Part shown: positions 11,249 through 20,180 of the stretch, piece after piece | Position numbering within the stretch: the stretch's first letter is position 1 | Layout of the letters: the number at the start of each line of letters is the position of its first letter | Assembly: GCA_025765615.1 (NCBI GenBank) | Contig: JAIVFJ010000569.1 | Span: forward strand, 1 to 23,423 | DNA length: 23,423 nt | DNA from: Zopfochytrium polystomum | Taxonomy: Eukaryota > Chytridiomycota > Chytridiomycetes > Chytridiales > Chytridiaceae | Direction of reading: 5' to 3' | Notes under the pieces: model-generated | What the model was told of the DNA's origin: nothing | Database searches by the model: none | Seen by the model: only the letters and a program-made list of their open reading frames with translations | Position numbers and translations under genes: made by a program

Positions 11249-11788
11249 ACGTACGAAAGAGTCTATTTGCTTTCCCGCAAAACTAATGCAGACCGAAACA
11301 TTGTCCAAAAACTCTGCGTTTGTTCGGTGGAATGCATCGCACTTTTAATATGCGACGTGCGAGCAATAGATTCTGCAGGATCATTGAAGGTTCAGGCCAA
11401 CCCAAAGCCTCCCAGTAAAGATCTCAACGCGAGTATACAAGCGGGCTGCCGCCCCACCCACACCCGACTTCCTTCCGACCATCACTCCCCATCTCTACAT
11501 TTTGCAACGTCCTGCAGCTTACCGGCGGCATCACCTCCTTCGCGGCATCACCTCCTTCGCGGCACGCACACGGCCGATCGAGACACTTTGGAGAGAAGTG
11601 CTGAGAGACACAGAACGAAGCGATGGATGGCGAGACAGGCAGCGGAACAGCGGAGGTGAGACAGACGAGGCAACGCTGTCTTACCCTTCCCCATTTGGCG
11701 ATCGACCACGACCGAAAGCCACGTGGTTTGGTGTTGCAAGAATGAGCGCTCGGGCAAGAAGAGAGACAAATACGAACTCCCCTTCCAC
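11249..11788. other. intergenic region with a 17-bp tandem duplication
   Basis: Between TDP1 and the end of the Rho-like gene B I see no convincing gene. A 17-base unit, CGGCATCACCTCCTTCG, is repeated twice in tandem at 11526-11559. The reading frame of gene B's tail enters this region and stops at 11681. Confidence 0.5.
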
Positions 11789-12812
11789 ATGAACCGCATC
11801 CGTCGCCGCTCTCGGCCCGCCGCCGCTGCGGCTCTCGCCGTCCTCGCCGCCGTCGTCGTCGCCTTGTGCCTCTCTCAACTCACCGGCCCTGCGAGTGTCA
11901 CCCTCGCAGCAACGATTCCCCCTTCCCACCCGCTCGTCAGACGCTCTCCGCCAGCGCCCGCGCCGATGGGAGGCGGTGTCTTGCGCAGAGACGACAAGAA
12001 GGGGAGCGGCAGGTGGTGAAATCGGCGTTACAGGTATTCGCGAGAGCCGTGCCGCGTGCTCAAGGAGCTCCTTTACTCCTTCGCCCGTGTATGCACTGCA
12101 CTCCACATATCGATACGCGCCAATCTGCCCGGCCAATTCCATTCCCTATAGCACAGAAATGAGCCACGAAAGTAGTGCGCGAGACGGCGGCGACCTGTTC
12201 CGCTTTGACCATCCCAGGCGAGTAGTTCTCTTCTGTCATTGCATCGCGAATGTCCCTTTTGCAGCACACGAGAATGACCCGCCGCCACCGACAGTACTCG
12301 TCGACGTACGGCGACCACTGTTTGTTTGTTTTTTTTTTTTTTCCACGGAGGAATGTGAGAAGGGCCAAGGCGGGCGTGATTTTCCATCACAACCTTTGTG
12401 CGAACGCTGTCAAGGGACTCGACGGAATCGACGGCGAAGCAAAGCAGCACGACGTGGCTTTTTACAAAGGGCATTATATCGTGTGGATGGCCTTCCTGGC
12501 CGAAAGCGATTTCCACGCTGTCGCCGTCTATGGGGACCGTGAGTATTGGCCATGCATCGGCGTCGAGACGGTGTCGAGGGGGCGAAATCTAAAAACGGAA
12601 AGATTCAGTCAGGTCGGATCAGAAAAAAAAAAGGGGGGGTGTGGGGAGATGGGTTGTGTGGGGTTCTGGGGATCACAACAGCAAAACCGAATCGGGCCTA
12701 CGCTCGAAAACCGGTCCGCAAACATTCTTCTCAGCTCCGTCTTGCCGCACTGGCGATCGCCCACGATCGCGACCCTCACAAGTCTCGGAATTGGCCAGCG
12801 CCGCTTGCACAT
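11681..12812 (-). CDS. divergent Rho-family GTPase-like protein (copy B), probable pseudoGTPase
   Basis: Four exons on the minus strand: 12812-12702, 12588-12394, 12317-12195 and 12145-11681, all phase 0, 297 residues. The P-loop GDRQCGKT (residues 18-25) is intact. G3 is lost: where Rho proteins have WDTAGQE, this copy reads AFGQEGHPHD and is about five residues shorter through switch II. No switch I threonine can be aligned. G4 is CCKRD, the C-K-x-D form also seen in Rnd proteins, and G5 is ECSAYTGEGV. After IPVTPISP all similarity to copy A stops. A 110-residue Arg/Gly-rich tail follows, with no CAAX box, antisense to a plus-strand ORF. The intron 1 donor (GTAGGC) is weak. Nucleotide binding may remain; normal hydrolysis looks impossible (inference). 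Confidence 0.65.
11789..12019 (+). CDS. hypothetical small secreted protein (uncertain)
   Basis: A 76-residue ORF with an ATG at 11789. Its N-terminus resembles a signal peptide: MNRIRRRSRP, then a long Ala/Val/Leu core, with a possible cleavage after SVTLA. The remaining 35 or so residues are Pro/Arg-rich and have no Cys. It lies antisense to the tail of Rho-like gene B, so at most one of the two reading frames is likely to be real here. I recognise no family, and GC-rich sequence can produce Ala/Arg-rich ORFs by chance. Confidence 0.25.
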   Translation: MNRIRRRSRPAAAAALAVLAAVVVALCLSQLTGPASVTLAATIPPSHPLVRRSPPAPAPMGGGVLRRDDKKGSGRW

Positions 12813-12863
12813 AGAGAAGGGAACAAAAAAAGACCATTTTGAGTCAGAGCGGCCGATCAGAAT

Positions 12864-13050
12864 GTGACTGCACAACCGCGAAATGATCGAGGGTGGGGCG
12901 AGTCGTACGTTTGCGAAATTGTCGGCAACGTTAATGCTGATCCTGGTCTCGCCGCGCCCGTCACCGACGGTTTGATTCATCGCAGGTTGACTATTAATGA
13001 GGGTGGCGCAGCCGCTGTGTCTCCGTCAAGCCAAGCAGACTTCAGTGGCC
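12864..13050 (-). pseudogene. first-exon relic of a third Rho-like copy (C)
   Basis: This minus-strand stretch aligns base by base with exon 1 and the start of intron 1 of copy A. Matching blocks include CCACTGAA, CTTGACGGAG, the P-loop region and the donor GTACGA at 12908-12903, followed by an ATCAT-TCxCGxTTG block shared with A's intron. The P-loop reads GDGRGETR: it has the same one-residue-short spacing as copy A, and the essential Lys has become Glu. The frame is shifted by one base upstream of this. Similarity ends at about 12864, and copy B begins 52 bases later. It is a truncated tandem duplicate without coding capacity. Confidence 0.7.
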
Positions 13051-13295
13051 CAGGCTCCTGCTCCAACTCTTTTGGGCAAAACCAGTGTTCTCCGCGCCCC
13101 ACGCCGTACTTCTGATATCGTGCGGGACTGCTTAATCCAGATGACAGAATTTACACTGCTATATTCCAACGTAACACGCTCGAGCCCAATCTTATCTAAA
13201 GCCAAAGAGAAGTAGATAGAGTCGAAAGCCGAGTTTTGTAAATATGCCTCTATTAAATAATACTGCGCAGCATCAGCCTTCCACGCCTCCACGGT
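13051..13295. other. spacer between Rho-like copies A and C
   Basis: About 245 bases downstream of copy A's stop and upstream of the relic. No gene is seen. On the minus strand it contains GGAGCAGGAGCC near 13052-13063, similar to a GGTGCAGGAGCC block upstream of copy A, so part of it may be an old 5' flank of copy C. Confidence 0.35.
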
Positions 13296-14177
13296 TCAAT
13301 TCAATACGCAGAAGCTCAAGTCGTAAGTGCCGAGCCTCTTGTCCCTCGCACGCTGCCGCTCCGTCGGCGACTGCGGCGTGACTGGTATTTTTGAGAGCCG
13401 CGCTGCGTGCTCGAGGAGCTCTTTCACGCCTTCACCTGTCTTTGAGCTGCACTCCACGTATCGATATGCGCTGATCTGCTTCGCCAATTGGATACCCTGT
13501 TCCGACGATTCGGTTTCGCACACGGAAATCGCTTAGAGAACTGCCTCTTTGATGTAAACACCTATACATATGCGGCAAACCTGCTGAGCTTTGATGAACT
13601 TGGAGGAGTCCAGTGTCAAAGGCGTATCTCGAAGATCTTTCTTGCAGCAGACCAGAATGATGCGCCGTGACGGGCAAAACTCGTCGGCATATGGGGCCCA
13701 CTGGTTTTGATGAGAGAGCTTTAACATTTCACAACAGAACAAACCTTGGTGACGACGCTGTTGAAAGTCTCTAACGAGTTGACGGCGAAGCAGATCAAGA
13801 CCACGTGGCTCATCTCAAAGGGCGTATAATCGTGAGGATAGCCGTTTTGCCAGAAATCGATCTCCACGTTCTCGCCGTCTGCGGGGACCTTGTGGATCCG
13901 CCATCGATCTTTGTCGAGGTACTTTTTTTTATTGCACGCAATGCAGAGAAAGGTAAACGAATTCCGACCGGTCAGATTGTACAGGAGTGGCGTGCAATCG
14001 GGAGATGATTCCAATCAGAGGCGGCGATCGTACGTTTGGGAAGAAGTTGGCAAACTCTCTCCTGAGTCTGGTCTTGCCACACCTATCGCCCATGATAGCG
14101 ACCCTCACAGGTCGTTCATGAGGGAGGTGGCGATGCTGCGCCTCCGTCAAAACAAGTCCGTTCAGTGGCTCAGCCAC
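13296..14177 (-). CDS. divergent Rho-family GTPase-like protein (copy A), probable pseudoGTPase with CAAX end
   Basis: Exons: up to 14177-14034, 13921-13745, 13700-13581 and 13496-13296, all phase 0. The introns are 112, 44 and 84 bases. The open frame is 213 codons. The P-loop reads GDRCGKT, one residue shorter than GxxxxGK(S/T). The DxxG/DTAGQE motif is replaced by DFWQNGYPHD and switch II is shortened, as in copy B. G4 is CCKKDLRD and G5 is ECSSKTGEGV. The protein ends ...SFCVLN, which fits a CAAX prenylation box, after a basic stretch (ERQRARDKR). No ATG lies in frame upstream of the P-loop; the frame opens after a TAA at 14178-14180. An upstream exon starting with the ATG at 14424 (MGAGATAAGATR) spliced at GTAAGA or GTATTA to CAG|CAT would keep frame, but this is a guess. 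Confidence 0.65.
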
Positions 14178-14762
14178 TTAACAGGCGGTGTTATTCCTTG
14201 ATCGCTGTGATGAACCCTTGCGGCTGCAGATTCACTACAGCCGCTCTTACTAATACATATGCCACGAGGAAAGGCAAATGAACTTGCTTTGACTCAACGG
14301 TTCGGTCGATCCCATCTGTATGGATCAAAGCAGATCTTTGCGACTCATCTCGAACGGGTTTTAATAATACTCGCGGGAAGAAATGATGCCGCGTTGCTCC
14401 AGCAGCAGTGGCTCCTGCACCCATTATTCACGCATACGCCTGTTTCTGCCTTGCACAATTCTCGTATTATCCGCGCTTTGCACGGTTTGGGAGATGAGCG
14501 TGAAAGGAAAAGAAAAAGAGAAAAAAATTTTGTGAAATGGAATCGATTTGACCGGGAGACAAAAACGTCGAGAGCACGGCCCGACAGATGGAGCGGGAAA
14601 AGGCCGCGCGCGTGAGATTTTTGTCTTCTGGAAGGGGCATGACAAGAAGGGAGACAAAAAGACATCGAGTCCGCCCGAGCCCGGCTGCGGATGCAGGACT
14701 CGATTGGTAACCTTATTATGACATAGTCGTCCACCCCCTTCCAAAAACATCAACGGCACAAA
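14178..14762. other. upstream region shared by Rho-like copy A (-) and the PH-like gene (+)
   Basis: A divergent intergenic region. On the minus strand an open frame from the ATG at 14424 to 14191 could be a 5' exon of copy A. Otherwise no gene is recognised. The plus strand has an A-rich stretch at about 14506-14527, roughly 240 bases before the next ATG. Confidence 0.4.
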
Positions 14763-17063
14763 ATGGCCTTTGCCGCCGTCGCCGCAGCCGCCTGGCCGGC
14801 GCCGTTGCCGCAAGCAGCTACTACTGCGCCAAAGGCGCAGCCGCCGAGGCAGCAGCCGCTCCTGCCATCGTCGAGCAGCTTTTTGGAGCCAGCCACTCGC
14901 GAGGCAGCAGCAGCAGCAGCCGCCACGCCATCCGCTGGCGCCCGGAAGAAGAGGCATCCTCCACCCCTTCAAACTTGGTTGCCAACGCACGATGCCAACA
15001 AGCAGCAGCAGCAGCAGAACCAGCACGCACGGCAGCTACATCCCATGATGTCACCGCCTTCATTCACAGCGAGCGTCAACCCTGCAGGAAGCGCACCATT
15101 TGGCTTCCTCGGCCTTGCTCTTGCAGACCCGAGTGCCTCCTACGGCTACGTAGACTGCATCCTTTCGTCAAATCCTGCCCAGTGGCTCCCATACGTCCTC
15201 GTCCTATCTCACAATGTGCTGTCCCTCTTATCGTTCTCCGCTTTTCACCTTGGCACCAACTCTGAATCGTACTCGCCTACCCTCGATGGACCCGTGGTGA
15301 CCTTGGCAGACGCACCTGAAGATTCGATGCTCATCGACGACGCCACCTCTTTTTGGCTTAGCGTTGCGCCGGCCCCGCTCACTGGCCCCATCCTGTTCGT
15401 GGATACCAACATCCCCAACAACCGCGTCCGCTGGGCGTTCCGATGCCATGCGCACCATTCGCTCCCAACACCTTCGGGACTCGAGTCTGCGCGAGCCGTT
15501 AAGTCCCTCGAATCATGGCTGACGGTCTTGCGCGGGAAATCATTGCTGTCGAGCCGGACCAGATCCCTGGACGCCGGGTTGTCCACCGTCGCCGCCGGGC
15601 CATCGACTTTGACACCGCCTGGCGCAGCCGCAGATCTCTCGCAAGGTCGGACGGTAACGACGGCGACAGAGAGAACCAGCAACAATTTTTGGCCCGGGAT
15701 CCGCGAGCGGGAGGAGGCGCCAAGGTCGGCCGGATTCTCGCCGGGAATGCGGTGGCTTCGCAGGAAGAAGTCTCGGGAGAACCTGCCCTTGGAGAACCTG
15801 CCGTACTCTAATCCGGCAAAGACTGCGGTGTCGACGCCTTCCCCGCGGTCTTCGATGGAGACGGCTCAGGCGACTCGTGTCGTGAATCCTCCTCGCCCGC
15901 CGCAACAGCTGCTCCAGCACTCGGTTCAACTCCAGAGCGCGAGTTTCCCACAAGCGATGCCGCCGGTACAACAACTAGCACCCTTTTCCAATTTTCCTCC
16001 GCCGCTGTCGGCCGTGCCCACCTTCAGCGGGAGTAGGATGTTTCAAAACCCACCGGCGATCGCTCCCGCCGGCTTCTCTCCGGCCAGCGCTCCAACCGCG
16101 TCTCGCGTTCCAAGCCTCGACATTCTACCCACCCTTCCAATCGCGCCAAAAGCGGATTACTACTCATCGATCGCAGCCCTCATGATGCGAAAATACGGCA
16201 CCGACCCACCTTCTGATCACGAAAAGACAGTCACCAACCAGCCAGGACGACGGCCGTCCAACCATCATTTGAATTCATCGGCGTCTTTGTCGACCCCAAC
16301 CGGCTCACGAAACGAAGCTCCGATAAGCTCACTTTCTCAGCCCCCACCGATACCCCGACATAACACAGCTCCTTCCTCCCTGCAGACCGCCGCAGCTTCA
16401 TCAACTCCTACGTCTGCCGCTGTGTCCACGGACGCTTTTCCAAAACGGCAGCCGACCCCCGCCAGCGAAGTGGACGACGCAACGCTCTCCAGGCGAGGGC
16501 TCGACGGCGACGACGACCAACTTCCCCGCCTAACGCACCAAAACGAGGCCTTTGCCGACCTCGACACCTCATCGACCCGACCGCCCGGCTCGCCGCTCCC
16601 CCGCGTCCGCGGCAACGCACGCGCAACGACAGCGTCGACGCCCTCGCTCCTCTCGACCGCGTCGAACCGCGCGTCGTTCGGCTCGCACGTCCCCGCGCCC
16701 GACCCGGACCTGATCGACGCGGGCGCGGACGCGTTTGCGGCCAACGTGCGGGAGATCGTGGAGCGCCGCCGGGCCGACGCGTTTGTGGCCAATGGTCGGG
16801 AGATTGTGGAGCGTCGTCGGCGGCAGCGCGAAGGGCGCGACGTAGCCGCTACCGCTGGGCTGGATGCGCTGGTCGCGGCCAGCCGCGGGAGAGGAAGGGA
16901 CACCGGCGAGGAGGTTGACTATAAGGGCAGTGACCGTGGCGGTGAGGGGCGGAGGTCGCAGAGCAAGGTGAGGCAGGGCAAGGAGAGGGCACGGAAGATT
17001 GATATCCCGAGGAGGTCGACGTCGCTGATGCCCGAGGGGAGGGCGGCGCTGCGTGGTGTGTGA
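14763..17063 (+). CDS. intronless low-complexity protein with a possible PH domain
   Basis: A single 766-residue ORF from an ATG preceded by CACAAA. Residues 1-120 are Ala/Pro/Gln-rich with a short poly-Q (NKQQQQQNQ). Residues about 125-265 look globular: YGYVDCILSSNPAQWLPYVL begins like a PH domain's first strands, and AVKSLESWLTVLRG resembles its closing helix with the conserved Trp. The middle is a long Ser/Pro-rich region, probably disordered. Near residues 655-690 a unit of about 17 residues is repeated in tandem (DAFAANVREIVERRR, DAFVANGREIVERRR), followed by a charged, basic tail. I recognise no named family. It might be a membrane- or polarity-associated adaptor (inference). It is the only large gene in the window without an intron and is followed by a poly-A tract. 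Confidence 0.7.
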   Translation: MAFAAVAAAAWPAPLPQAATTAPKAQPPRQQPLLPSSSSFLEPATREAAAAAAATPSAGARKKRHPPPLQTWLPTHDANKQQQQQNQHARQLHPMMSPPSFTASVNPAGSAPFGFLGLALADPSASYGYVDCILSSNPAQWLPYVLVLSHNVLSLLSFSAFHLGTNSESYSPTLDGPVVTLADAPEDSMLIDDATSFWLSVAPAPLTGPILFVDTNIPNNRVRWAFRCHAHHSLPTPSGLESARAVKSLESWLTVLRGKSLLSSRTRSLDAGLSTVAAGPSTLTPPGAAADLSQGRTVTTATERTSNNFWPGIREREEAPRSAGFSPGMRWLRRKKSRENLPLENLPYSNPAKTAVSTPSPRSSMETAQATRVVNPPRPPQQLLQHSVQLQSASFPQAMPPVQQLAPFSNFPPPLSAVPTFSGSRMFQNPPAIAPAGFSPASAPTASRVPSLDILPTLPIAPKADYYSSIAALMMRKYGTDPPSDHEKTVTNQPGRRPSNHHLNSSASLSTPTGSRNEAPISSLSQPPPIPRHNTAPSSLQTAAASSTPTSAAVSTDAFPKRQPTPASEVDDATLSRRGLDGDDDQLPRLTHQNEAFADLDTSSTRPPGSPLPRVRGNARATTASTPSLLSTASNRASFGSHVPAPDPDLIDAGADAFAANVREIVERRRADAFVANGREIVERRRRQREGRDVAATAGLDALVAASRGRGRDTGEEVDYKGSDRGGEGRRSQSKVRQGKERARKIDIPRRSTSLMPEGRAALRGV

Positions 17064-17079
17064 CTGGTAGAGTTTGGCG

Positions 17080-17108
<29 letters not shown>
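17080..17108. repeat. 29-base poly-A tract
   Basis: An uninterrupted run of 29 A residues starting 16 bases after the stop codon of the intronless gene and about 220 bases before the CCDC97-like ATG. It may be a simple homopolymer or the trace of a retrotransposed transcript end. Confidence 0.95.
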
Positions 17109-17110
<2 letters not shown>

Positions 17111-17326
17111 GCCAGTGGTGGCAGGCTGGGATCCCAAGCCCTCATCAAAATCACTTTGTGTTCTGGTTCATTACATACCGCTTCTTCCTCGCCAAAAGCA
17201 GAGCCTGGCAAAGTGGGCCGCGTTTCTGTTTCCGCGCATCCGTGGGAGCGGTTGTTGAGTAAAAAGGGCTGGGAGTCGCCTTGTCAGGCAGGGTCGGAAG
17301 AGGTTTTCTTCCACACGAAGTCCGCC

Positions 17327-18483
17327 ATGGACCCCGCCGAGGTGCAATCCCTCGTCGCGACCGTCGTCGACAGCAGCAGCTTCAAAGCTTGGATCGCAGC
17401 TCGATCGACGATCGATCGAAACAGCACGCGATCGGTGCTACCGCCGTCGCTGGGGTTGGACCTCGGCAGTGTCGGATCCGTGGAGGAGAGTCTGCGAGCA
17501 TTGCTTGAAGCCCGGACGGCGCAGTTCCTGTCGCAGTTTGGATCTTGCCTGAACGGCGAGCAGCTGGACAGCTTCAAGCCGCTTGAGAGAGGTAACTTCC
17601 CTTCGTTTCTGCACGTGAGGCGATCTGCGGATCCACCCCGTTGATGCGTTTATCCGTTGATCAGATGCCGATGTTGCGTTTCAGATCGCATCGCTTCGCA
17701 GTCGGCTGCGACGGATCCAGACGCACCGCTTTGAATCGGACTCGACGTCGACCAAGGCGGCTCGGATAAAGAATCGCCGCATGATGTTTATGGAGATGGA
17801 ACAGCGCAACGAGAGCAGCGACGACAACTACTTCTCGGACGATGCGATGAAGGTCCCCGAATTGTTTGAATTCTACATCGGTACGCATTCTGTTCACCAG
17901 GCCAGATCAGCTCAAGTCAAGCATCTAACGCCGAATCTTTTTCTTGTCAGGCCGCCACATCCCTCCATCCGAACGGCTGAAGCCGTTCTCAGCCAACGTC
18001 AGCCTCGTCGAGCGCATCTTTAGAAACATTGACGACTGCTCGTACAACAACCAGCTCAAAGACAAGATATCGGCCAACAGGTCCAACATCGAGCCGCAGA
18101 TCGAAGAATTCGACACCGACGACGAAGCCGAGGACGACTCCGCGGCACCGCTGCCAGCGGACTCTGACCAGGCGCCCTTCACCCGCGTCGAGCTCTTTGA
18201 GCACGAAGAGGCGACCCCGGAAGAGCGCGAGTCGCTGCGCGCCGAACTGAAGCGGGTGATGAAGGAGCGGTTCATGAGTGGGCTGGACAAGACTTTTGAT
18301 TACGCGACGGTGGACTCGAATCCGGCGTTTGACGACCGGCGTCAGCTCGAGCGGGATTTGGAGGATGATTACTTTGACGCGGAAGAGGCGGATGAAGTGG
18401 TGGGGCGGGCGGTCGGTGAGGAACCATTGGAGGAGTTGGAGGAGTGGGAAAAATGGGGCGAAGAATCTTGCATTGCAAGGTGA
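17327..18483 (+). CDS. CCDC97-family protein (DUF2052)
   Basis: A conserved eukaryotic nuclear protein; human CCDC97 is associated with the SF3B part of the spliceosome. The exons are 17327-17591, 17665-17880 and 17951-18483. The introns are 73 and 70 bases, the phases match, and the protein has 337 residues. The N-terminal 90 residues are helical and variable. The family core begins with RIKNRRMMFMEM, continues with YFSDDAMK and the FEFYIGRHIPP block, and includes MKERFMSGLDKTFDYATVDS followed by NPAFDD. The C-terminus is strongly acidic (EEPLEELEEWEKW). The start is the first ATG in a good context (GCCATGG). Assignment to the family rests on the FYIG and MKERF...DFDY-type motifs. Confidence 0.8.
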
Positions 18484-18686
18484 AGGTATACAAACTGTTG
18501 GGGTTTCTGTAAATACAGCACTCATTGGAAAAATTTAACCCGTCTTCACCTATTTGTACTTTCGTTGAAAATGGTTCTTGTTTCCACCGCTTTACTCCTC
18601 TTGCTGCTCCTGAATTGCCGGTTTGATTATGAGTGGCACAGTAACAAAATGTTTTAGATATGCTCCTATACTTCAGTTCTCACATC

Positions 18687-18768
18687 GTCCTGTTGGCGGA
18701 GTGGTTAACGCGGTGCCCTGCTAAGGCATTTCCCTTTGGGAGCGCAGGTTCGAATCCTGTGCAGGACG
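18687..18768 (+). tRNA. tRNA-Ser (anticodon GCT)
   Basis: An 82-base cloverleaf. The acceptor GTCCTGT/GCAGGAC has one G-T pair and the discriminator is G. The anticodon stem GTGCC/GGCAT encloses the loop CTGCTAA, with GCT at 18720-18722. The long variable arm TCCC-TTT-GGGA is typical of serine tRNAs. The T arm is GCAGG-TTCGAAT-CCTGT. There is no intron and CCA is not encoded. No run of four or more T follows within about 70 bases, which is unusual for a Pol III gene. Confidence 0.95.
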
Positions 18769-18904
18769 CGGTGGAGTCCGTTGCTTCGTTTCGGCCGAAT
18801 TAATTATTCGTTGACAATACAAGGAGTGTCTGTCGACTACTTTATTCACAAAAAGTTGGACACCATCCAACCCAATAATATATGGAAGACGCATCCTACT
18901 TCAA

Positions 18905-20180
18905 TCACGCAATAAGCACTTTTCGCTGCTCGAGTATGGCGCTGGTGCTGTCCACAAGCCACACCAAATTTTTCCGAATACGACGCGCATTTCTGCTTTC
19001 GTAGCAGAAATACAATCGCTTCCAATCCACTTTATTTCTCACATATTGCTCGATCGCCTTGCTCTTTGATTCAATTGGGACCCTCGCGAAGTCGTCGCGC
19101 CGGCAGAGCTGCTTCCACGCGAAGTCTCGACCGAACAGATACCAAGAACGGCTGGAAGAAAGCAGGCGAAGGGCTCCGTCCGCTGTCGCAGGAAGAAAGT
19201 GAATGATGCGCTCCACAACGCAGTAAGGCAGTGCACTCGGAAAGAAGAGACCGATCGACTCAGTCGGTGGTGTATCGAGAGTTGTGGAGCGCATATTCGG
19301 AACAGGAATGAGTCTATCTGCGCCCTCGTAGGACCCACGATACAGTCGGTGCATGCTGCGAGTCTCCCCAATCGCAAAGGCATCCCCGGCGCCGGGAACT
19401 TTGTCGATTTCCACGTCGCAAATGCTCAAGCTTCCCACCCACGATAGCGTGTCTGGGCGGGCGAGCGCAAACGCGTGGCGGCCCTTCATGACTGGCACGC
19501 GATCCTGGGTCTCGCGGATGTTGGCGGCGTCCGGGCAGGCTTTGTGGTCGCCATCCCAAAAGGCAGAGTATCGCACGAGCTCGGCGAGCGTCGACAGAGG
19601 CAGGGATCTGTGCTTGAACTCGGCGTCGATCCATTTGGCGCAGGCTGCGTGGAAGGGAGCGCGTTTTTTCAGGACTGGCGGGTTGGATGTCAGCGAATTT
19701 TAATCAAAGTAAACGGACTGAGATACCCACAGCGAAGGCTCTCCACAAGTAGTGCTGGCTCGGTGTCTCGCGAGTCGTTGCCGCAATGAGCCGCGTCGTC
19801 CTCGGCGACGATCTCGTTGTCAAGCATGAACCAATCGCCCGCCGCGACGCTCGGCATGGACGGCAGCTCTTGCAGGAAGCCGCAGCAGATGAGGTCACCG
19901 CCTCGTTCTGACCATCGTCCGGAGAAGGACAAGCCTAGAGATGAGGTGCGGAACGGAGGCAGGCCGGTCAGTCTCGTGCGAGTAAGACACAACCACGTCG
20001 TGCAGCTCACGGCGTTTTCAGGGATCCCCCGCGACAGTTCCCTCTCGTCACTGCCAAGCAAACGCAACGAGAAAGCAAGAGCGCCAAGCAAACGCATCTA
20101 CCTCGCGCGACGCGGTGGTGGTCGAGGCAAGTCGACGACATGGACACTCCGCAGAGCTTGCAGTACATGTCCCAGCGCAT
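18905..20180 (-). CDS. F-box-like protein with N-terminal Cys motif
   Basis: Three exons: 20180-20102, 19934-19731 and 19674-18905. Introns of 167 and 56 bases have matching phases, giving 350 residues. The N-terminus MRWDMYCKLCG resembles the start of a large fungal group of F-box proteins with a YCxLCG motif. The middle part PFHAACAKWIDAEF fits the PFH..C block of the same group. Residues about 243-285 (LPYCVVERIIHFLPA, then SWYLFGRDFAWKQL) look like an F-box, which would bind Skp1 and present a substrate for ubiquitination. This places the F-box in the C-terminal half, as in that group. No target is evident. Exon 2's acceptor (CTCTAG) was chosen because it alone keeps the frame past a stop at 20007-20009. 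Confidence 0.6.

Noticed and set aside
14424..15026. Minus-strand 200-codon ORF
   Set aside because: It is antisense to the Ala/Gln-rich start of the PH-like gene, and its Leu/Arg-rich content mirrors that composition. Only the final part near 14424 is considered, as a possible 5' exon of Rho-like copy A in another frame.
19690..20097. 135-codon minus-strand ORF taken as one exon from its ATG at 20097
   Set aside because: Only its 3' part matches the F-box-like gene. Phase-consistent splicing to the exon with MRWDMYCKLCG at 20180 explains the region better.
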